Source: Primorskyibacter marinus
GTDB taxonomy: Bacteria; Pseudomonadota; Alphaproteobacteria; Rhodobacterales; Rhodobacteraceae
Length of the DNA: 64,000 bases
NCBI RefSeq assembly: GCF_003313245.1
Contig: NZ_QJSD01000010.1
Coordinates: 1 to 64,000 of the forward strand
Direction of reading: 5' to 3'
Below are positions 1 to 9,352 of this stretch, piece after piece. The position numbers and the translations under genes were made by a program. Positions within the stretch are counted from its first letter, which is position 1. The number at the start of each line of letters is the position of its first letter. The notes under the pieces are model-generated. The model made no database searches. It saw nothing but the letters and a program-made list of their open reading frames with translations, and was not told where the DNA came from.

Positions 1-11
1 CGTCGAACCCT

Positions 12-36
12 GCGGGGAGGATTGTTTTCTCCCCGC
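12..36 (-). terminator. Hairpin downstream of tuf
   Basis: An 8-bp perfect stem (GCGGGGAG at 12-19, CTCCCCGC at 29-36) with a 9-nt loop lies 14 bp past the tuf stop codon on the minus strand. There is no T-run after it, so it may be a weak terminator or a 3'-end processing structure. Confidence 0.4.
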
Positions 37-49
37 GCAGTCAGTTTGA

Positions 50-1225
50 TTACTCGATGATTTTCGAGACGACGCCGGAGCCGACCGTGCGGCCGCCTTC
101 GCGGATGGCGAAGCGCAGCTTTTCTTCCATCGCGATCGGCGCGATCAGTTCAACTTCGAACTTCAGGTTGTCGCCCGGCATCACCATTTCGGTGCCTTCG
201 GGAAGAACAACCGTGCCGGTCACATCCGTCGTGCGGAAGTAGAACTGCGGACGGTAGTTGGCGAAGAACGGCGTGTGACGGCCACCTTCGTCCTTGGTCA
301 GGATATAGGCTTCTGCCTCGAACTTGGTGTGTGGCTTCACGGAACCCGGCTTACACAGAACCTGACCACGCTCGACGCCTTCACGGTCGATGCCGCGCAG
401 CAGGGCGCCGATGTTGTCGCCCGCTTCACCACGATCCAGCAGCTTGCGGAACATTTCCACACCGGTGCAGGTCGTCTTGCGCGTGTCGCGAATGCCAACG
501 ATTTCAAGCTCGTCGCCAACGTTCACAACGCCGCGCTCGACACGGCCGGTCACAACCGTCCCGCGGCCGGAAATCGAGAACACGTCCTCGATCGGCATCA
601 GGAAGGGCTGGTCCACGGCGCGCGCGGGCTGGGGGATGTACTCGTCGACAGCCGCCATCAGTTCCTTGATCTTGTCTTCGCCGATCGCGTTGTCGCGACC
701 TTCCAGAGCGGCCAGGGCCGAACCGGCGATGATCGGAATATCGTCGCCCGGATAGTCATAATCCGACAGAAGCTCGCGCACTTCCATCTCGACCAGCTCA
801 AGCAGTTCTTCGTCGTCGACCTGGTCAACCTTGTTCAGGAACACGACCATCGCGGGGATGCCAACCTGGCGGCCCAGCAGGATGTGCTCGCGCGTCTGGG
901 GCATCGGGCCGTCAGCGGCGTTCACAACCAGGATCGCGCCATCCATCTGCGCCGCACCGGTGATCATGTTTTTCACATAGTCAGCGTGGCCGGGGCAGTC
1001 GACATGCGCGTAATGGCGGTTCTCGGTCTCATACTCGACATGCGCGGTCGAGATCGTGATCCCGCGCGCCTTTTCTTCGGGCGCACCGTCAATCTGGTCA
1101 TACGCCTGAAAGTCACCGTAATATTTCGTGATCGCAGCCGTCAGCGTCGTCTTGCCGTGGTCCACATGGCCAATCGTGCCAATGTTGCAATGCGGCTTGG
1201 AACGCTCAAACTTTTCCTTTGCCAT
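50..1225 (-). CDS. tuf: Elongation factor Tu
   Basis: Delivers aminoacyl-tRNA to the ribosomal A site as a GTP complex. The 391-residue length is normal. The N-terminal GTPase domain shows the P-loop GHVDHGKT (about residues 19-26), the DCPGHADY switch II segment and NKVD, followed by the two beta-barrel domains ending near [13 protein letters not shown]. The ATG has GAAGG just upstream. The next gene on the same strand starts 89 bp upstream of it and is unrelated. Alphaproteobacteria often carry two tuf copies; only one is visible here. Confidence 0.98.
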   Translation of the reverse strand: MAKEKFERSKPHCNIGTIGHVDHGKTTLTAAITKYYGDFQAYDQIDGAPEEKARGITISTAHVEYETENRHYAHVDCPGHADYVKNMITGAAQMDGAILVVNAADGPMPQTREHILLGRQVGIPAMVVFLNKVDQVDDEELLELVEMEVRELLSDYDYPGDDIPIIAGSALAALEGRDNAIGEDKIKELMAAVDEYIPQPARAVDQPFLMPIEDVFSISGRGTVVTGRVERGVVNVGDELEIVGIRDTRKTTCTGVEMFRKLLDRGEAGDNIGALLRGIDREGVERGQVLCKPGSVKPHTKFEAEAYILTKDEGGRHTPFFANYRPQFYFRTTDVTGTVVLPEGTEMVMPGDNLKFEVELIAPIAMEEKLRFAIREGGRTVGSGVVSKIIE

Positions 1226-1313
1226 ACCTTCAGGCGCCTCGTCTATTGGGGGGTCATATCAACCCGAGTTGCATCGCGGGCGATGTAGTGAATCAAGACA
1301 GGGAAATCAAGCG

Positions 1314-1946
1314 TCAGTTACCGGTGGCCGCTGCCTGCCCCATCTCAGGGTCGCCCACCGCGACGGTCCCGTCAGTCACGGCGTTTTCTGCAACAGCGGC
1401 GCTGGCCATGGTGTCTTCGCTCTCGGATACCGGCCCGCCGAACCAGCCCTGCTCTGCCTGTTGCGCGCGCAACCACTTTTCGGTTTCCAACGCCGCCTCC
1501 TCGGCAAGCGCTTTCATCGACTCTTCGCGAGAGGAGGCCAGCCGGGTTTCGAAAACCTTGATGACGGCAATGGGCTCTGGCTTGTCATTCAGCTTGCTGG
1601 CGGCGGCGTCATCCCAGACCGTCACGGCGATCTGCACAGCCGATTTGCCCGGCACCAAGGGCGGCGGCAATGAATAGGCCTCGACTCTCAGCCCCATATT
1701 ATAGCGCTTTTCGCCCTCAAACCGGCCAAAGCGTTGCAGATACGCCTCTTCGACCACCTTGACCCATTCCTCGGACGTTGCAGCCCGCGACACCAACAGC
1801 TTTTGCGGCGACGGGGCGGCCGCTGCGACGAAACCAAGGCTGAAATCACCCAACGGATCGGGCCGGTCTTTCAGGTCGCGTGTGGCATCGCCACAGGCCG
1901 CCAACCCCACACAGGCGATAAGCGACAGGATGAAGGGTCGGAACAT
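1314..1946 (-). CDS. Hypothetical lipoprotein
   Basis: A 210-residue exported protein of unknown function. It begins MFRPFILSLIACVGLAACGD, a signal peptide with an LAAC lipobox (Cys18), so it is predicted to be lipidated and attached to a membrane facing the periplasm. The mature part has no motif I recognise. It contains a KRYNMGLRVEAYSLPPP segment, a helical Glu/Ala-rich stretch and an acidic, low-complexity C-terminus. I chose the ATG at 1946 because it puts the signal peptide first and has GAGG about 9 bp upstream; the frame stays open further upstream. It diverges from the P450 gene. Confidence 0.75.
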   Translation of the reverse strand: MFRPFILSLIACVGLAACGDATRDLKDRPDPLGDFSLGFVAAAAPSPQKLLVSRAATSEEWVKVVEEAYLQRFGRFEGEKRYNMGLRVEAYSLPPPLVPGKSAVQIAVTVWDDAAASKLNDKPEPIAVIKVFETRLASSREESMKALAEEAALETEKWLRAQQAEQGWFGGPVSESEDTMASAAVAENAVTDGTVAVGDPEMGQAAATGN

Positions 1947-2071
1947 GAAGGCTACCTCGACTTGGAACATCTTGTCCGACCGGGTTACCTGACACATGGC
2001 CCGCACGCAATGCGCCGCTGTTTGCAGTCCGGCCCCGGACACCTATATCTGATGCAGAAATGAGGTGACGG

Positions 2072-3457
2072 ATGCCAGCTATACAGCCCCCTTTGGGCGT
2101 CAAGACACAGGCCGCGCTTCCGGTGCGTGTTCCGCTCGTGACCCAGCCGATGGGCGTGCTGGCCAGCCTGCGCGCGGCGCGCACCAACCTGTTGTCGATC
2201 ATCCCCGACATTGCCACAAGACAACCGATGGTCTCCGGGCGCACGGGCAAGCGTTGGCACATGGTGATGGATCCGGGCGCGTTGCGGCGGATCCTTCTTG
2301 AAAAGCTGGACAATTATCCGAAATCGGATGTGACAAAAAACCTGCTACGTCCGGCGATTGGCGAATCTCTGTTTATCGCGGAAGGTGCGCATTGGCGCTG
2401 GCAGCGACGCGCCACGGCACCCGCCTTTTCGCACCGCAACGTATCCAATCTGGCGCCTGTGATGACCGATGCAGCCGGGCGCACGCTGGGCCGCTTGCTG
2501 GCCCAGCAGGGTCGCGCCGTCAATATGTATGACGAGATGGTCGCGACCACATTCGATGTCATCTCCGAGGTGACGTTTTCCGACGATCAGGGGATCGACC
2601 GCGGCGCGGTGCATGACGCGATCGAGCAATATATCTCCGAAGCCGGAAAAGTCTCGCTGTTTGATCTGTTCGGGCTGCCGGACTGGATCCCGCGGCCGGG
2701 GCGGCTGATTTCCGGGAAAGCGATGAAGGACACGAAATCGCTGGCGGATCGCGCGATTGAAGCGCGCGCGGCGCGGCAAAGCACCGGCGTCCCGGACCTT
2801 CTGGACCTGCTGCTTGCGGGCGAAGACCCGGATACCGGGCGACGAATGAACACCGCCGAGATGCGCGACAACCTTCTGACATTCATCGTCGCGGGGCACG
2901 AAACCACCGCACTGGCGCTGTCCTGGTCGCTTTACCTTTGTGCGTTCGATCCGGCCGTTCAGGACGAGGCGCGGGCAGAGGCGCAGCGTGTTCTTGGGGG
3001 ACGGACGGGCTTTGAGGCCGGCGACATCCCCAAGCTTGGGCTGATCCGGCGCATCGTGGACGAGGCCTTGCGTTTGTATCCGCCCGCAGCGCTGGTGTCG
3101 CGCACCGCTCGGCAGGCCGATGAATTGTGCGGACGGAAGATCCGCCCCGGCGATACTGTGATGGTCCCGATCTATGCTTTGCACCGGCACCATCAACTCT
3201 GGGACGATCCGGATGCGTTTCGCCCTGACCGATGGGCCGATGGCGGCAAAATCGACCGGTATGCCTACCTGCCGTTCGGCGACGGCCCCCGCATTTGCAT
3301 CGGTGCCAGTTTCGCCTTGCAGGAGGCCGTTCTGATCCTCGCCACCCTACTGGCAGGCTTCCGCTTTACGTCTGTCAAAGGGCGTGCGCCCGATCCGGTC
3401 ATGATCCTTACGCTGCGCCCCGAAGGCGGGGTCTGGCTGGAGGCTGAACCGGTCTGA
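2072..3457 (+). CDS. Cytochrome P450
   Basis: A heme monooxygenase of 461 residues. Visible landmarks are the C-helix WRWQRR (about 108-113), the I-helix AGHETT (274-279), the K-helix ExxR (E331-R334) and the heme loop FGDGPRICIG with axial Cys409. No transmembrane anchor is evident, so it is probably soluble and needs a separate redox partner; no ferredoxin or reductase gene lies nearby. The start has GAGGTGA just upstream. The general look (HxxHQLWDDPDAFRPDRW) fits the CYP4/CYP102-like fatty-acid or alkane hydroxylases, but the substrate cannot be read from the sequence. Confidence 0.93.
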   Translation: MPAIQPPLGVKTQAALPVRVPLVTQPMGVLASLRAARTNLLSIIPDIATRQPMVSGRTGKRWHMVMDPGALRRILLEKLDNYPKSDVTKNLLRPAIGESLFIAEGAHWRWQRRATAPAFSHRNVSNLAPVMTDAAGRTLGRLLAQQGRAVNMYDEMVATTFDVISEVTFSDDQGIDRGAVHDAIEQYISEAGKVSLFDLFGLPDWIPRPGRLISGKAMKDTKSLADRAIEARAARQSTGVPDLLDLLLAGEDPDTGRRMNTAEMRDNLLTFIVAGHETTALALSWSLYLCAFDPAVQDEARAEAQRVLGGRTGFEAGDIPKLGLIRRIVDEALRLYPPAALVSRTARQADELCGRKIRPGDTVMVPIYALHRHHQLWDDPDAFRPDRWADGGKIDRYAYLPFGDGPRICIGASFALQEAVLILATLLAGFRFTSVKGRAPDPVMILTLRPEGGVWLEAEPV

Positions 3458-3496
3458 CAAGGCGCCGCCATTAATCGCCGCAGCTACGCCTGTCAG

Positions 3497-3600
3497 CGAT
3501 TTTCCCCCGCCCTTCGGGCCTGCGCCTTGCGGCGCTTCCGGGGGCCGACACGTCCACTGGACGTGCCGTCACTTTCAGCGATTTGCCCCCGGAACCCACA
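3497..3600. repeat. REP-like intergenic palindrome cluster
   Basis: The gap between the convergent P450 and adenosyltransferase genes is filled by nested inverted repeats. CACGTCCA-C-TGGACGTG (3549-3565) is a perfect hairpin. It is flanked by a CAGCGATTT copy on each side (about 3496 and 3579), by pairing CCCCCG/CGGGGG arms, and by a GCGCC-TTGC-GGCGC hairpin. The compact set of self-complementary blocks looks like a dispersed repeat rather than a gene; I recall similar blocks from other Rhodobacteraceae intergenic regions but cannot search here. Confidence 0.5.
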
Positions 3601-4147
3601 AGACATCCTGGGCACCGTTGTCGTTGGCGCGGCGGGCGGCGACGAAAAACCAATCAGACAGGCGGTTGAGATATTTTACCGCTGCCGGATTGACCTGCTC
3701 TGCCGCGGCAAGTTCAACCGCCAGTCGCTCGGCACGGCGCGACACGGTGCGGCACATGTGCAGATGCGCCGAAAGCGCGCTGCCGCCGGGAAGGATAAAG
3801 CTGCGAAGCGGTGCAAGATCGGCGTTCATGCCGTCGATCTCGGCCTCCAGCCGTGACACTTGTGCATCCACTATCCGCAAGGGCGGGTATTCGGATTCCG
3901 CGTCTTTTTCCATGTCGGGGCGGCACAGATCGGCCCCAAGATCGAACAGGTCGTTCTGGATACGTCGCAGCAGCGCGTCCAGATCATCATCAGCATGCAG
4001 CCGTGCCACACCCAGAACCGAGTTCAACTCGTCCACCGTGCCATAGGCTGTCACACGCATCGAATGTTTGGCCACCCGCGCGCCGTTGCCCAATGCGGTT
4101 TCGCCCTTGTCGCCAGTCTTGGTGTAAATCTTGTTCAATACCACCAT
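3575..4147 (-). CDS. Cob(I)yrinic acid a,c-diamide adenosyltransferase (PduO type)
   Basis: Transfers adenosine from ATP to cob(I)alamin to make coenzyme B12, needed by mutases such as methylmalonyl- and ethylmalonyl-CoA mutase. At 190 residues it has the PduO/MMAB layout: the ATP-binding N-terminal KIYTKTGDKGETALGNG segment, then a helical bundle with DELNSVLG, FILPGGS, RAERL and the C-terminal NRLSDWFFVAAR. It starts 10 bp after a small membrane protein on the same strand, so the two are probably co-transcribed. Methylsuccinyl-CoA dehydrogenase elsewhere in the window fits a need for this cofactor. Confidence 0.95.
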   Translation of the reverse strand: MVVLNKIYTKTGDKGETALGNGARVAKHSMRVTAYGTVDELNSVLGVARLHADDDLDALLRRIQNDLFDLGADLCRPDMEKDAESEYPPLRIVDAQVSRLEAEIDGMNADLAPLRSFILPGGSALSAHLHMCRTVSRRAERLAVELAAAEQVNPAAVKYLNRLSDWFFVAARRANDNGAQDVLWVPGANR

Positions 4148-4157
4148 CGGTCTGCCC

Positions 4158-4355
4158 CTATCGTCTTAGCCACACGAAGATCAGGATCAGTACCACCGCC
4201 ACAAACTGGGCGACGATCCGGTAGCGCATGATCCGGTTGGCATGTTTCTTGTTGAACTCTCCGCCCTTTGCGAAGCCTCCGATCCCGGTCATCAGGATCA
4301 AGACAACCGCAGCCATCACCACGACGATCACTATGAAGAATGGATCCTTGGTCAT
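4158..4355 (-). CDS. Twin-transmembrane small protein (HIG1-like)
   Basis: A 65-residue protein with two hydrophobic helices (about residues 6-25 and 46-62) joined by a basic loop (KGGEFNKKHANRIMRYR), giving a hairpin in the inner membrane. Size and layout match the HIG1-domain/twin-TM proteins often found next to the B12 adenosyltransferase in this family. HIG1 proteins are linked to respiratory complexes in mitochondria; the bacterial role is unclear. The ATG at 4355 has GAGGG close upstream. It overlaps nothing and is followed after 10 bp by the adenosyltransferase. Confidence 0.8.
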   Translation of the reverse strand: MTKDPFFIVIVVVMAAVVLILMTGIGGFAKGGEFNKKHANRIMRYRIVAQFVAVVLILIFVWLRR

Positions 4356-4428
4356 ATCGCCCTCGCATCAGGATATTCACGCCGATGTAGGCCAAATCTG
4401 CGCAAAAGCGAATGCCTAATCGGGCGCA

Positions 4429-5259
4429 CTACCCGCGTGAAAGCAGCGCATCCAGCATCCGAACCGGCAGAATGCGGCGCAGAAACGCCATCGCACGGGT
4501 CGGCACGGTGACGGCATAGCGTGCACGCGGCCTGCGCGCATCCAAGGCGCGCATCAGCACTTTGGACACCGCGGCCGGGGGCAATTCGAACGGCGTCGGC
4601 CCATCATCTTCGTACAGCCGTTTCAAAAGCGTGTCGCGATATTGCGCCGCGCGAGCAGAGTTTTCCCAGTCCACCCAGCGTTCGAAATGTGGAATCGAGT
4701 TCTTCCGGAAGGGCGTGGCGATCGGACCCGGCTCTATCAGGATCACCTTGATGTCAGTGTCGCGCATTTCGATCCGTTGCGAATCGGTCAATCCTTCAAG
4801 CGCGAATTTCGACGCCACATAAGCCCCCCGCCATGGGGCCGTCACCAGCCCCAGCACGGAAGAGCAGTTGATGATCCGTCCCTGCCCTTGCGCCCGCATG
4901 ATCGGCAGAACCAGTGTCGTCAACTCGTGGACACCAAACACATTGGTTTCGAATATCTCCTGCAACGCGCCGCGTGGCAGATCCTCGACAGCGCCGGGCG
5001 TGGCGAAAGCGCCGTTGTTGAACAGCGCGTCAAGCGTTCCGTCTGTCGCCTCCAGCACTTCTGACAGGCCCAGAACGATGCTTTCCGGGTCGGCATAGTC
5101 GATACGCGGCGATGCGAACCCTTCCGAGATCAGTTGCGCGCAATCGGCCTCTTGCCGGCACGAGGCAAAAACCTGCCAGCCGGCGTCGCGCAAGGCATGT
5201 GCGGCGTCATAGCCGATCCCCGAAGAGCAGCCGGTAATGAGGATGGATTTTCTGGGCAT
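4429..5259 (-). CDS. SDR family NAD(P)-dependent oxidoreductase
   Basis: A 276-residue classical short-chain dehydrogenase. The Rossmann motif TGCSSGIG occupies residues 9-16, NNGAF replaces the usual NNAG (81-85), and the catalytic set is Ser133, Tyr147 and Lys151 (YVASK). A C-terminal tail after about residue 240 contains a hydrophobic, Arg-rich segment (RAMAFLRRILPVRMLDALL) that may bind the membrane. Substrate is unknown; the pattern resembles retinol/fatty-acyl SDRs. It stands alone on the minus strand. Confidence 0.88.
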   Translation of the reverse strand: MPRKSILITGCSSGIGYDAAHALRDAGWQVFASCRQEADCAQLISEGFASPRIDYADPESIVLGLSEVLEATDGTLDALFNNGAFATPGAVEDLPRGALQEIFETNVFGVHELTTLVLPIMRAQGQGRIINCSSVLGLVTAPWRGAYVASKFALEGLTDSQRIEMRDTDIKVILIEPGPIATPFRKNSIPHFERWVDWENSARAAQYRDTLLKRLYEDDGPTPFELPPAAVSKVLMRALDARRPRARYAVTVPTRAMAFLRRILPVRMLDALLSRG

Positions 5260-5346
5260 GGCCTACTCGCGCGACGTTGCGGTGGGGCTAGTGCATTCGT
5301 CATGCAGACGCAATCGAACGGGGGCAGCTTTGCGTCCGCGATGGCA

Positions 5347-5931
5347 TCAATCAGCCGATGACAGGAGGAACCCCGCCATCCAGCCGACGCGACCTGTGTC
5401 GGCAACGCGCAGCTTGACCCAGCCACCACCCGTTTCTTGCAGCACCTCCACCGCCACGCCACGCTCCAGCGTGCCAAGCACGCTAAAGTTGGTGCCGGGA
5501 CCATTGCGCATGTTGACGCGATCGCCGTTCACAACGCGGATGTCCATACCGACGTCGGAGACCGCAGCCGTTGCTATTTCTGAATCTACGACGGGCCTGC
5601 GCACATCAAGAGGCACAAGCGTCGTCGCGCGCCGAGCGTGATTCGCCTTGTCCTGACGTGTCAGTTCGGCAGGCATCTCGGGCGAAGAAAACGACGTCAG
5701 CCGTACGCCCCCGGACTGGGCGGCCTGGCCCCGTGCAGCCATTGACGAGGCATTTCCGTTTGCCGGAGCGACGGATAACAGCTCTGCTGCGGATATATCA
5801 GCGCGCGCGACGCTGCTTATCTCAACCCTCGGATCGGATTTCACAGTTTCGGGCACGAAGTCCGGCCCGCCACTCAGCTCGTAAAAGCCCCAACCAAGCA
5901 CCGCAAATGTCAGCATCATAAATCGTACCAT
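5347..5931 (-). CDS. SH3 domain-containing exported protein
   Basis: A 194-residue protein with an N-terminal hydrophobic segment (MVRFMMLTFAVLGWGFYELSGG) that is a signal anchor. A long disordered Ala/Ser-rich linker follows, then a bacterial SH3 domain in the last 60 residues (NGDRVNMRNGPGTNFSVLG ... GWVKL ... GRVGWMAGFLL). Such domains usually bind cell-wall peptides, so a periplasmic, envelope-related role is likely. I placed the start at the ATG at 5931, directly before the hydrophobic helix; the frame extends 15 codons further upstream. Confidence 0.8.
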   Translation of the reverse strand: MVRFMMLTFAVLGWGFYELSGGPDFVPETVKSDPRVEISSVARADISAAELLSVAPANGNASSMAARGQAAQSGGVRLTSFSSPEMPAELTRQDKANHARRATTLVPLDVRRPVVDSEIATAAVSDVGMDIRVVNGDRVNMRNGPGTNFSVLGTLERGVAVEVLQETGGGWVKLRVADTGRVGWMAGFLLSSAD

Positions 5932-6090
5932 CGAACCGCTCTTCGGACTGTTAAAACCACTTAAAAACAGCGACACATTCCGCCGTGTGTCCGATTATAG
6001 ACGATTCGCCCTGTATTCAGATGTGTAAATCTCGCGAAAATTCCCCGGCACAGCTTTACCCTGTCATTTCGCACGGCTATCACATCATCT

Positions 6091-8403
6091 ATGGATGACG
6101 GTGATAACGACAACAAGATAACCCCCCGCGATCTCGCAGAACCGCTGCGCAGAGCGATTGGCGATCGATACCTGACTTATGCGCTGAGCACGATCATGCA
6201 CCGCGCATTGCCCGATGCGCGTGACGGGCTGAAGCCGGTTCACCGACGCATCCTGTTCGCAATGCGCGAGTTGCGGCTGACCTCCACCGGGGGGTATCGG
6301 AAATCCGCAAAGATCTCTGGCGACGTGATGGGCAACTATCATCCGCACGGCGATTCCGCGATTTACGATGCGATGGCGCGCTTGGCGCAGGATTTCAACG
6401 TGCGCTATCCGCTGGTCGATGGTCAGGGCAATTTCGGCAATATCGACGGCGACAACCCCGCCGCCAGCCGCTACACCGAAGCACGGCTGACCGTTGTTTC
6501 CGAGGCTTTGCTGCAAGGTCTGAACGAAAACGCCGTTGATTTCCGCGACAACTACGATGGCACCCTGACCGAACCTGTCGTGCTGCCCGCGACCTTCCCG
6601 AACCTGCTGGCCAACGGATCATCCGGCATCGCCGTGGGCATGGCGACGAACATTCCGCCGCATAATATCGCCGAACTGGTGGATGCCTGTCTGCATCTGA
6701 TCCGCACGCCCGACGCCCGCGACGATACCTTGCTGCAATATGTGCCCGGCCCCGACTTTCCGACGGGCGGCGTACTGGTCGAACCGTCCGACAATATCGC
6801 GCAGGCCTACCGCACCGGGCGCGGGTCATTCCGTCTGCGGTGCCGCTGGCATATCGAGGATCTGGGCCGTGGCCAATGGCAGGTGATCGTCACCGAAATC
6901 CCCTATCAGGTTCAGAAATCCAAGCTGGTCGAACGCATTGCAGAGCTGATCCAGACCAAGAAAATCCCGATCCTCGCCGATATCCGCGACGAATCCGCCG
7001 ATGACATTCGTATGGTGCTGGAACCTCGGTCCAAGAATGTGGACGCGGATGTGCTGATGGGAATGCTGTTCCGCAGTTCCGACCTTGAGGTCCGCTTCAG
7101 CCTCAACATGAACGTGCTGATCGACGGGCTGACGCCCAAGGTCTGCTCGATGAAAGAGGTGCTGCGTGCCTTTCTGGACTTCCGCCGCGAGGTTCTGATC
7201 CGCCGCAGCCAGCACCGGATGGAAAAGATCGACCACCGGCTGGAGGTTCTGGAGGGCTTGATCGTCGCCTTCCTCAACCTCGACCGTGTGATCGACATCA
7301 TCCGCTATGATGACGACCCCAAATCCGCGCTGATGCGCGAGGATTGGAGCCGGACCTTCGTGCGTGCCACCGATCAGAACGATTATGTCCCGCCGCCTGC
7401 CGCGAGTGATGACGGACTAGGCCTGACCGAAGTGCAGGCCGAGGCGATCCTCAACATGCGTCTGCGCAGCCTGCGTCGCCTTGAGGAAATGGAACTGGTC
7501 CGCGAACGCGACACGCTGATGGAGGAACGCGCCGGGCTGGAGGATCTGCTGCAAGATGACAGCCTGCAATGGGCACAAATTTCCGACCAACTGCGCGCAA
7601 CGAAAAAAGCGTTTGGCAAGGATTACGAAGGCGGTGCCCGCCGGACCACCTTTGCCGAGGCCACCGACACGCCCGATGTCCCGCTTGAAGCGATGATCGA
7701 GCGCGAGCCAATCACCGTCGTGTGTTCGCAGATGGGCTGGATTCGCGCCATGACCGGCCATATCGACCTGACCCGCGAGCTGAAATTCAAGGATGGCGAT
7801 GGGCCACGGTTCATCTTCCACGCGGAAACGACGGACCGGCTGCTTGTTTTTGGATCAACTGGACGGTTCTACACCGTGTCCGGCGCAAACCTGCCCGGTG
7901 GGCGGGGTATGGGCGAACCGCTGCGCCTGATGGTCGATCTGCCCAACGAGGCCGAAATCGTCGATCTGTTTATCCACAAACCCGACAACAAGCTGCTTGT
8001 CGCCTCCACCGCGGGCGACGGATTTGTGGTGCCCGAGGCCGAAGTTCTGGCCCAGACCCGCAGCGGCAAACAGGTGCTGAACGTCCGTGGTGACACACGC
8101 GCGCTGGTGTGCAAACCCGTCAGCGGCGATCATGTCGCCGTGGTGGGTGAAAACCGCAAAGTGCTGGTCTTCCCGCTGGACGAACTGCCCGAAATGGCGC
8201 GCGGCAAGGGCGTCCGGCTACAGAAATTCAAGGACGGGGGACTGTCCGACGCCACAACGTTCACCTTGGCAGAAGGGCTCTCGTGGCGCGACCCCGCAGG
8301 GCGCACACGCACCGAATCCGATCTTGGCGACTGGATCGGAAAGCGCGCAGGATCCGGCCGCATGGCCCCGCGCGGCTTTCCCAGAGACAATCGCTTCAAC
8401 TGA
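6091..8403 (+). CDS. parC: DNA topoisomerase IV subunit A
   Basis: Decatenates daughter chromosomes together with ParE. At 770 residues it has the ParC length. The breakage-reunion domain shows the active-site Tyr128 in AASRYTE. The quinolone-resistance region reads [12 protein letters not shown] with Ser89 and Asp93, the usual drug-sensitive-type residues. The C-terminal beta-pinwheel is degenerate ([23 protein letters not shown]) and lacks the GyrA box, which favours ParC over GyrA. The ATG at 6091 has no clear Shine-Dalgarno sequence, unlike its neighbours. Confidence 0.95.
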   Translation: MDDGDNDNKITPRDLAEPLRRAIGDRYLTYALSTIMHRALPDARDGLKPVHRRILFAMRELRLTSTGGYRKSAKISGDVMGNYHPHGDSAIYDAMARLAQDFNVRYPLVDGQGNFGNIDGDNPAASRYTEARLTVVSEALLQGLNENAVDFRDNYDGTLTEPVVLPATFPNLLANGSSGIAVGMATNIPPHNIAELVDACLHLIRTPDARDDTLLQYVPGPDFPTGGVLVEPSDNIAQAYRTGRGSFRLRCRWHIEDLGRGQWQVIVTEIPYQVQKSKLVERIAELIQTKKIPILADIRDESADDIRMVLEPRSKNVDADVLMGMLFRSSDLEVRFSLNMNVLIDGLTPKVCSMKEVLRAFLDFRREVLIRRSQHRMEKIDHRLEVLEGLIVAFLNLDRVIDIIRYDDDPKSALMREDWSRTFVRATDQNDYVPPPAASDDGLGLTEVQAEAILNMRLRSLRRLEEMELVRERDTLMEERAGLEDLLQDDSLQWAQISDQLRATKKAFGKDYEGGARRTTFAEATDTPDVPLEAMIEREPITVVCSQMGWIRAMTGHIDLTRELKFKDGDGPRFIFHAETTDRLLVFGSTGRFYTVSGANLPGGRGMGEPLRLMVDLPNEAEIVDLFIHKPDNKLLVASTAGDGFVVPEAEVLAQTRSGKQVLNVRGDTRALVCKPVSGDHVAVVGENRKVLVFPLDELPEMARGKGVRLQKFKDGGLSDATTFTLAEGLSWRDPAGRTRTESDLGDWIGKRAGSGRMAPRGFPRDNRFN

Positions 8404-8474
8404 CGGACTGAACACCAAAATTTGCGCACAACACGGTATCGCTGTCGGGGCTCTGCTTCAAAAACCCGACGTAG

Positions 8475-8486
8475 GTTGGCGCTAAC
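8475..8486. promoter_or_regulatory. GTTGGCGCTAAC box upstream of etfBA
   Basis: A 12-bp near-palindrome 108 bp before the etfB start codon. It differs by one base from GTTAGCGCTAAC, the type of site described for the LacI-family carbon-metabolism regulator CceR of Rhodobacter sphaeroides. Related boxes lie in front of pckA in this window. The link to CceR is inference. Confidence 0.35.
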
Positions 8487-8593
8487 GGGACGATTTTGGC
8501 CTGTTTCCCCGCGTTCAGAGCCGCTATCAACCGCAAAGAAGTCTTCAAAGGCCGTCCATCGGGCGGCTGATCATCAAAAGGAGAGCTACGCCG

Positions 8594-9352
8594 ATGAAGG
8601 TCCTTGTGCCGGTCAAGCGCGTGATCGACTATAACGTGAAAGTTCGTGTGAAGGCGGACGGTTCGGGTGTCGATCTTGCCAATGTGAAGATGTCGATGAA
8701 CCCCTTCGACGAAATTGCCGTGGAAGAGGCAATCCGCCTCAAGGAAGCAGGCAAGGCAGATGAAATCATCGCCGTCAGCATCGGCGTGAAGCAAAGCCAG
8801 GAAACCCTGCGTACCGCGCTGGCGATGGGGGCCGACCGCGCCATTCTGGTGATCGCCGCCGATGACGTGCACACCGATATCGAACCGCTCGCCGTTGCCA
8901 AGATCCTTGCGAAGATCGTGGAAGAAGAGCAGCCGGGCCTTGTGCTTTGCGGCAAGCAGGCGATCGACAATGACATGAACGCCACCGGCCAGATGGTCTC
9001 GGCGCTGTTGGGCTGGTCGCAGGCGACCTTTGCTTCCAAGCTGGAGATCGACGGCGACCATGCCAATGTCACGCGCGAAGTGGATGGCGGCTTGCAGACC
9101 ATCAAGGTCAAGATGCCTGCCATTGTCACCGTGGACCTGCGCCTGAACGAACCGCGCTATGCCTCGCTGCCCAACATCATGAAGGCCAAGAAAAAGCCGA
9201 TGGACGAGAAGACCGCCGCCGATTACGGCGTCGATTGCGCGCCGCGGCTTGAGGTCGTCAAGACCTCGGAACCGGCAGAGCGTGCTGCCGGCATCAAGGT
9301 GGGGTCGGTCGACGAACTTGTTGCGAAACTCAAAGAAGTGGGGGCTGTGTAA
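8594..9352 (+). CDS. etfB: Electron transfer flavoprotein subunit beta
   Basis: The small subunit of ETF, which binds AMP and carries electrons from acyl-CoA dehydrogenases (and dimethylglycine/sarcosine dehydrogenases) to ETF-ubiquinone oxidoreductase. The 252-residue sequence begins [20 protein letters not shown] and has the family signature around [19 protein letters not shown] (about 115-134). A strong AAGGAG lies upstream of the ATG. Its TAA stop overlaps the ATG of etfA by one base, so the pair is translationally coupled. Confidence 0.97.
   Translation: MKVLVPVKRVIDYNVKVRVKADGSGVDLANVKMSMNPFDEIAVEEAIRLKEAGKADEIIAVSIGVKQSQETLRTALAMGADRAILVIAADDVHTDIEPLAVAKILAKIVEEEQPGLVLCGKQAIDNDMNATGQMVSALLGWSQATFASKLEIDGDHANVTREVDGGLQTIKVKMPAIVTVDLRLNEPRYASLPNIMKAKKKPMDEKTAADYGVDCAPRLEVVKTSEPAERAAGIKVGSVDELVAKLKEVGAV

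Noticed and set aside
1-10. GGGTTCGAC on the minus strand as a tRNA T-arm
   Set aside because: The rest of a tRNA would have to overlap the tuf stop region, where no acceptor or anticodon arm can be drawn.
275-1288. Long plus-strand open frame opposite tuf
   Set aside because: It mirrors a certain EF-Tu gene, a common effect of GC-rich codon use, and its translation has no domain-like pattern.
6091-8403. GyrA instead of ParC
   Set aside because: The length and the lack of a GyrA box with a degenerate C-terminal pinwheel fit ParC better.
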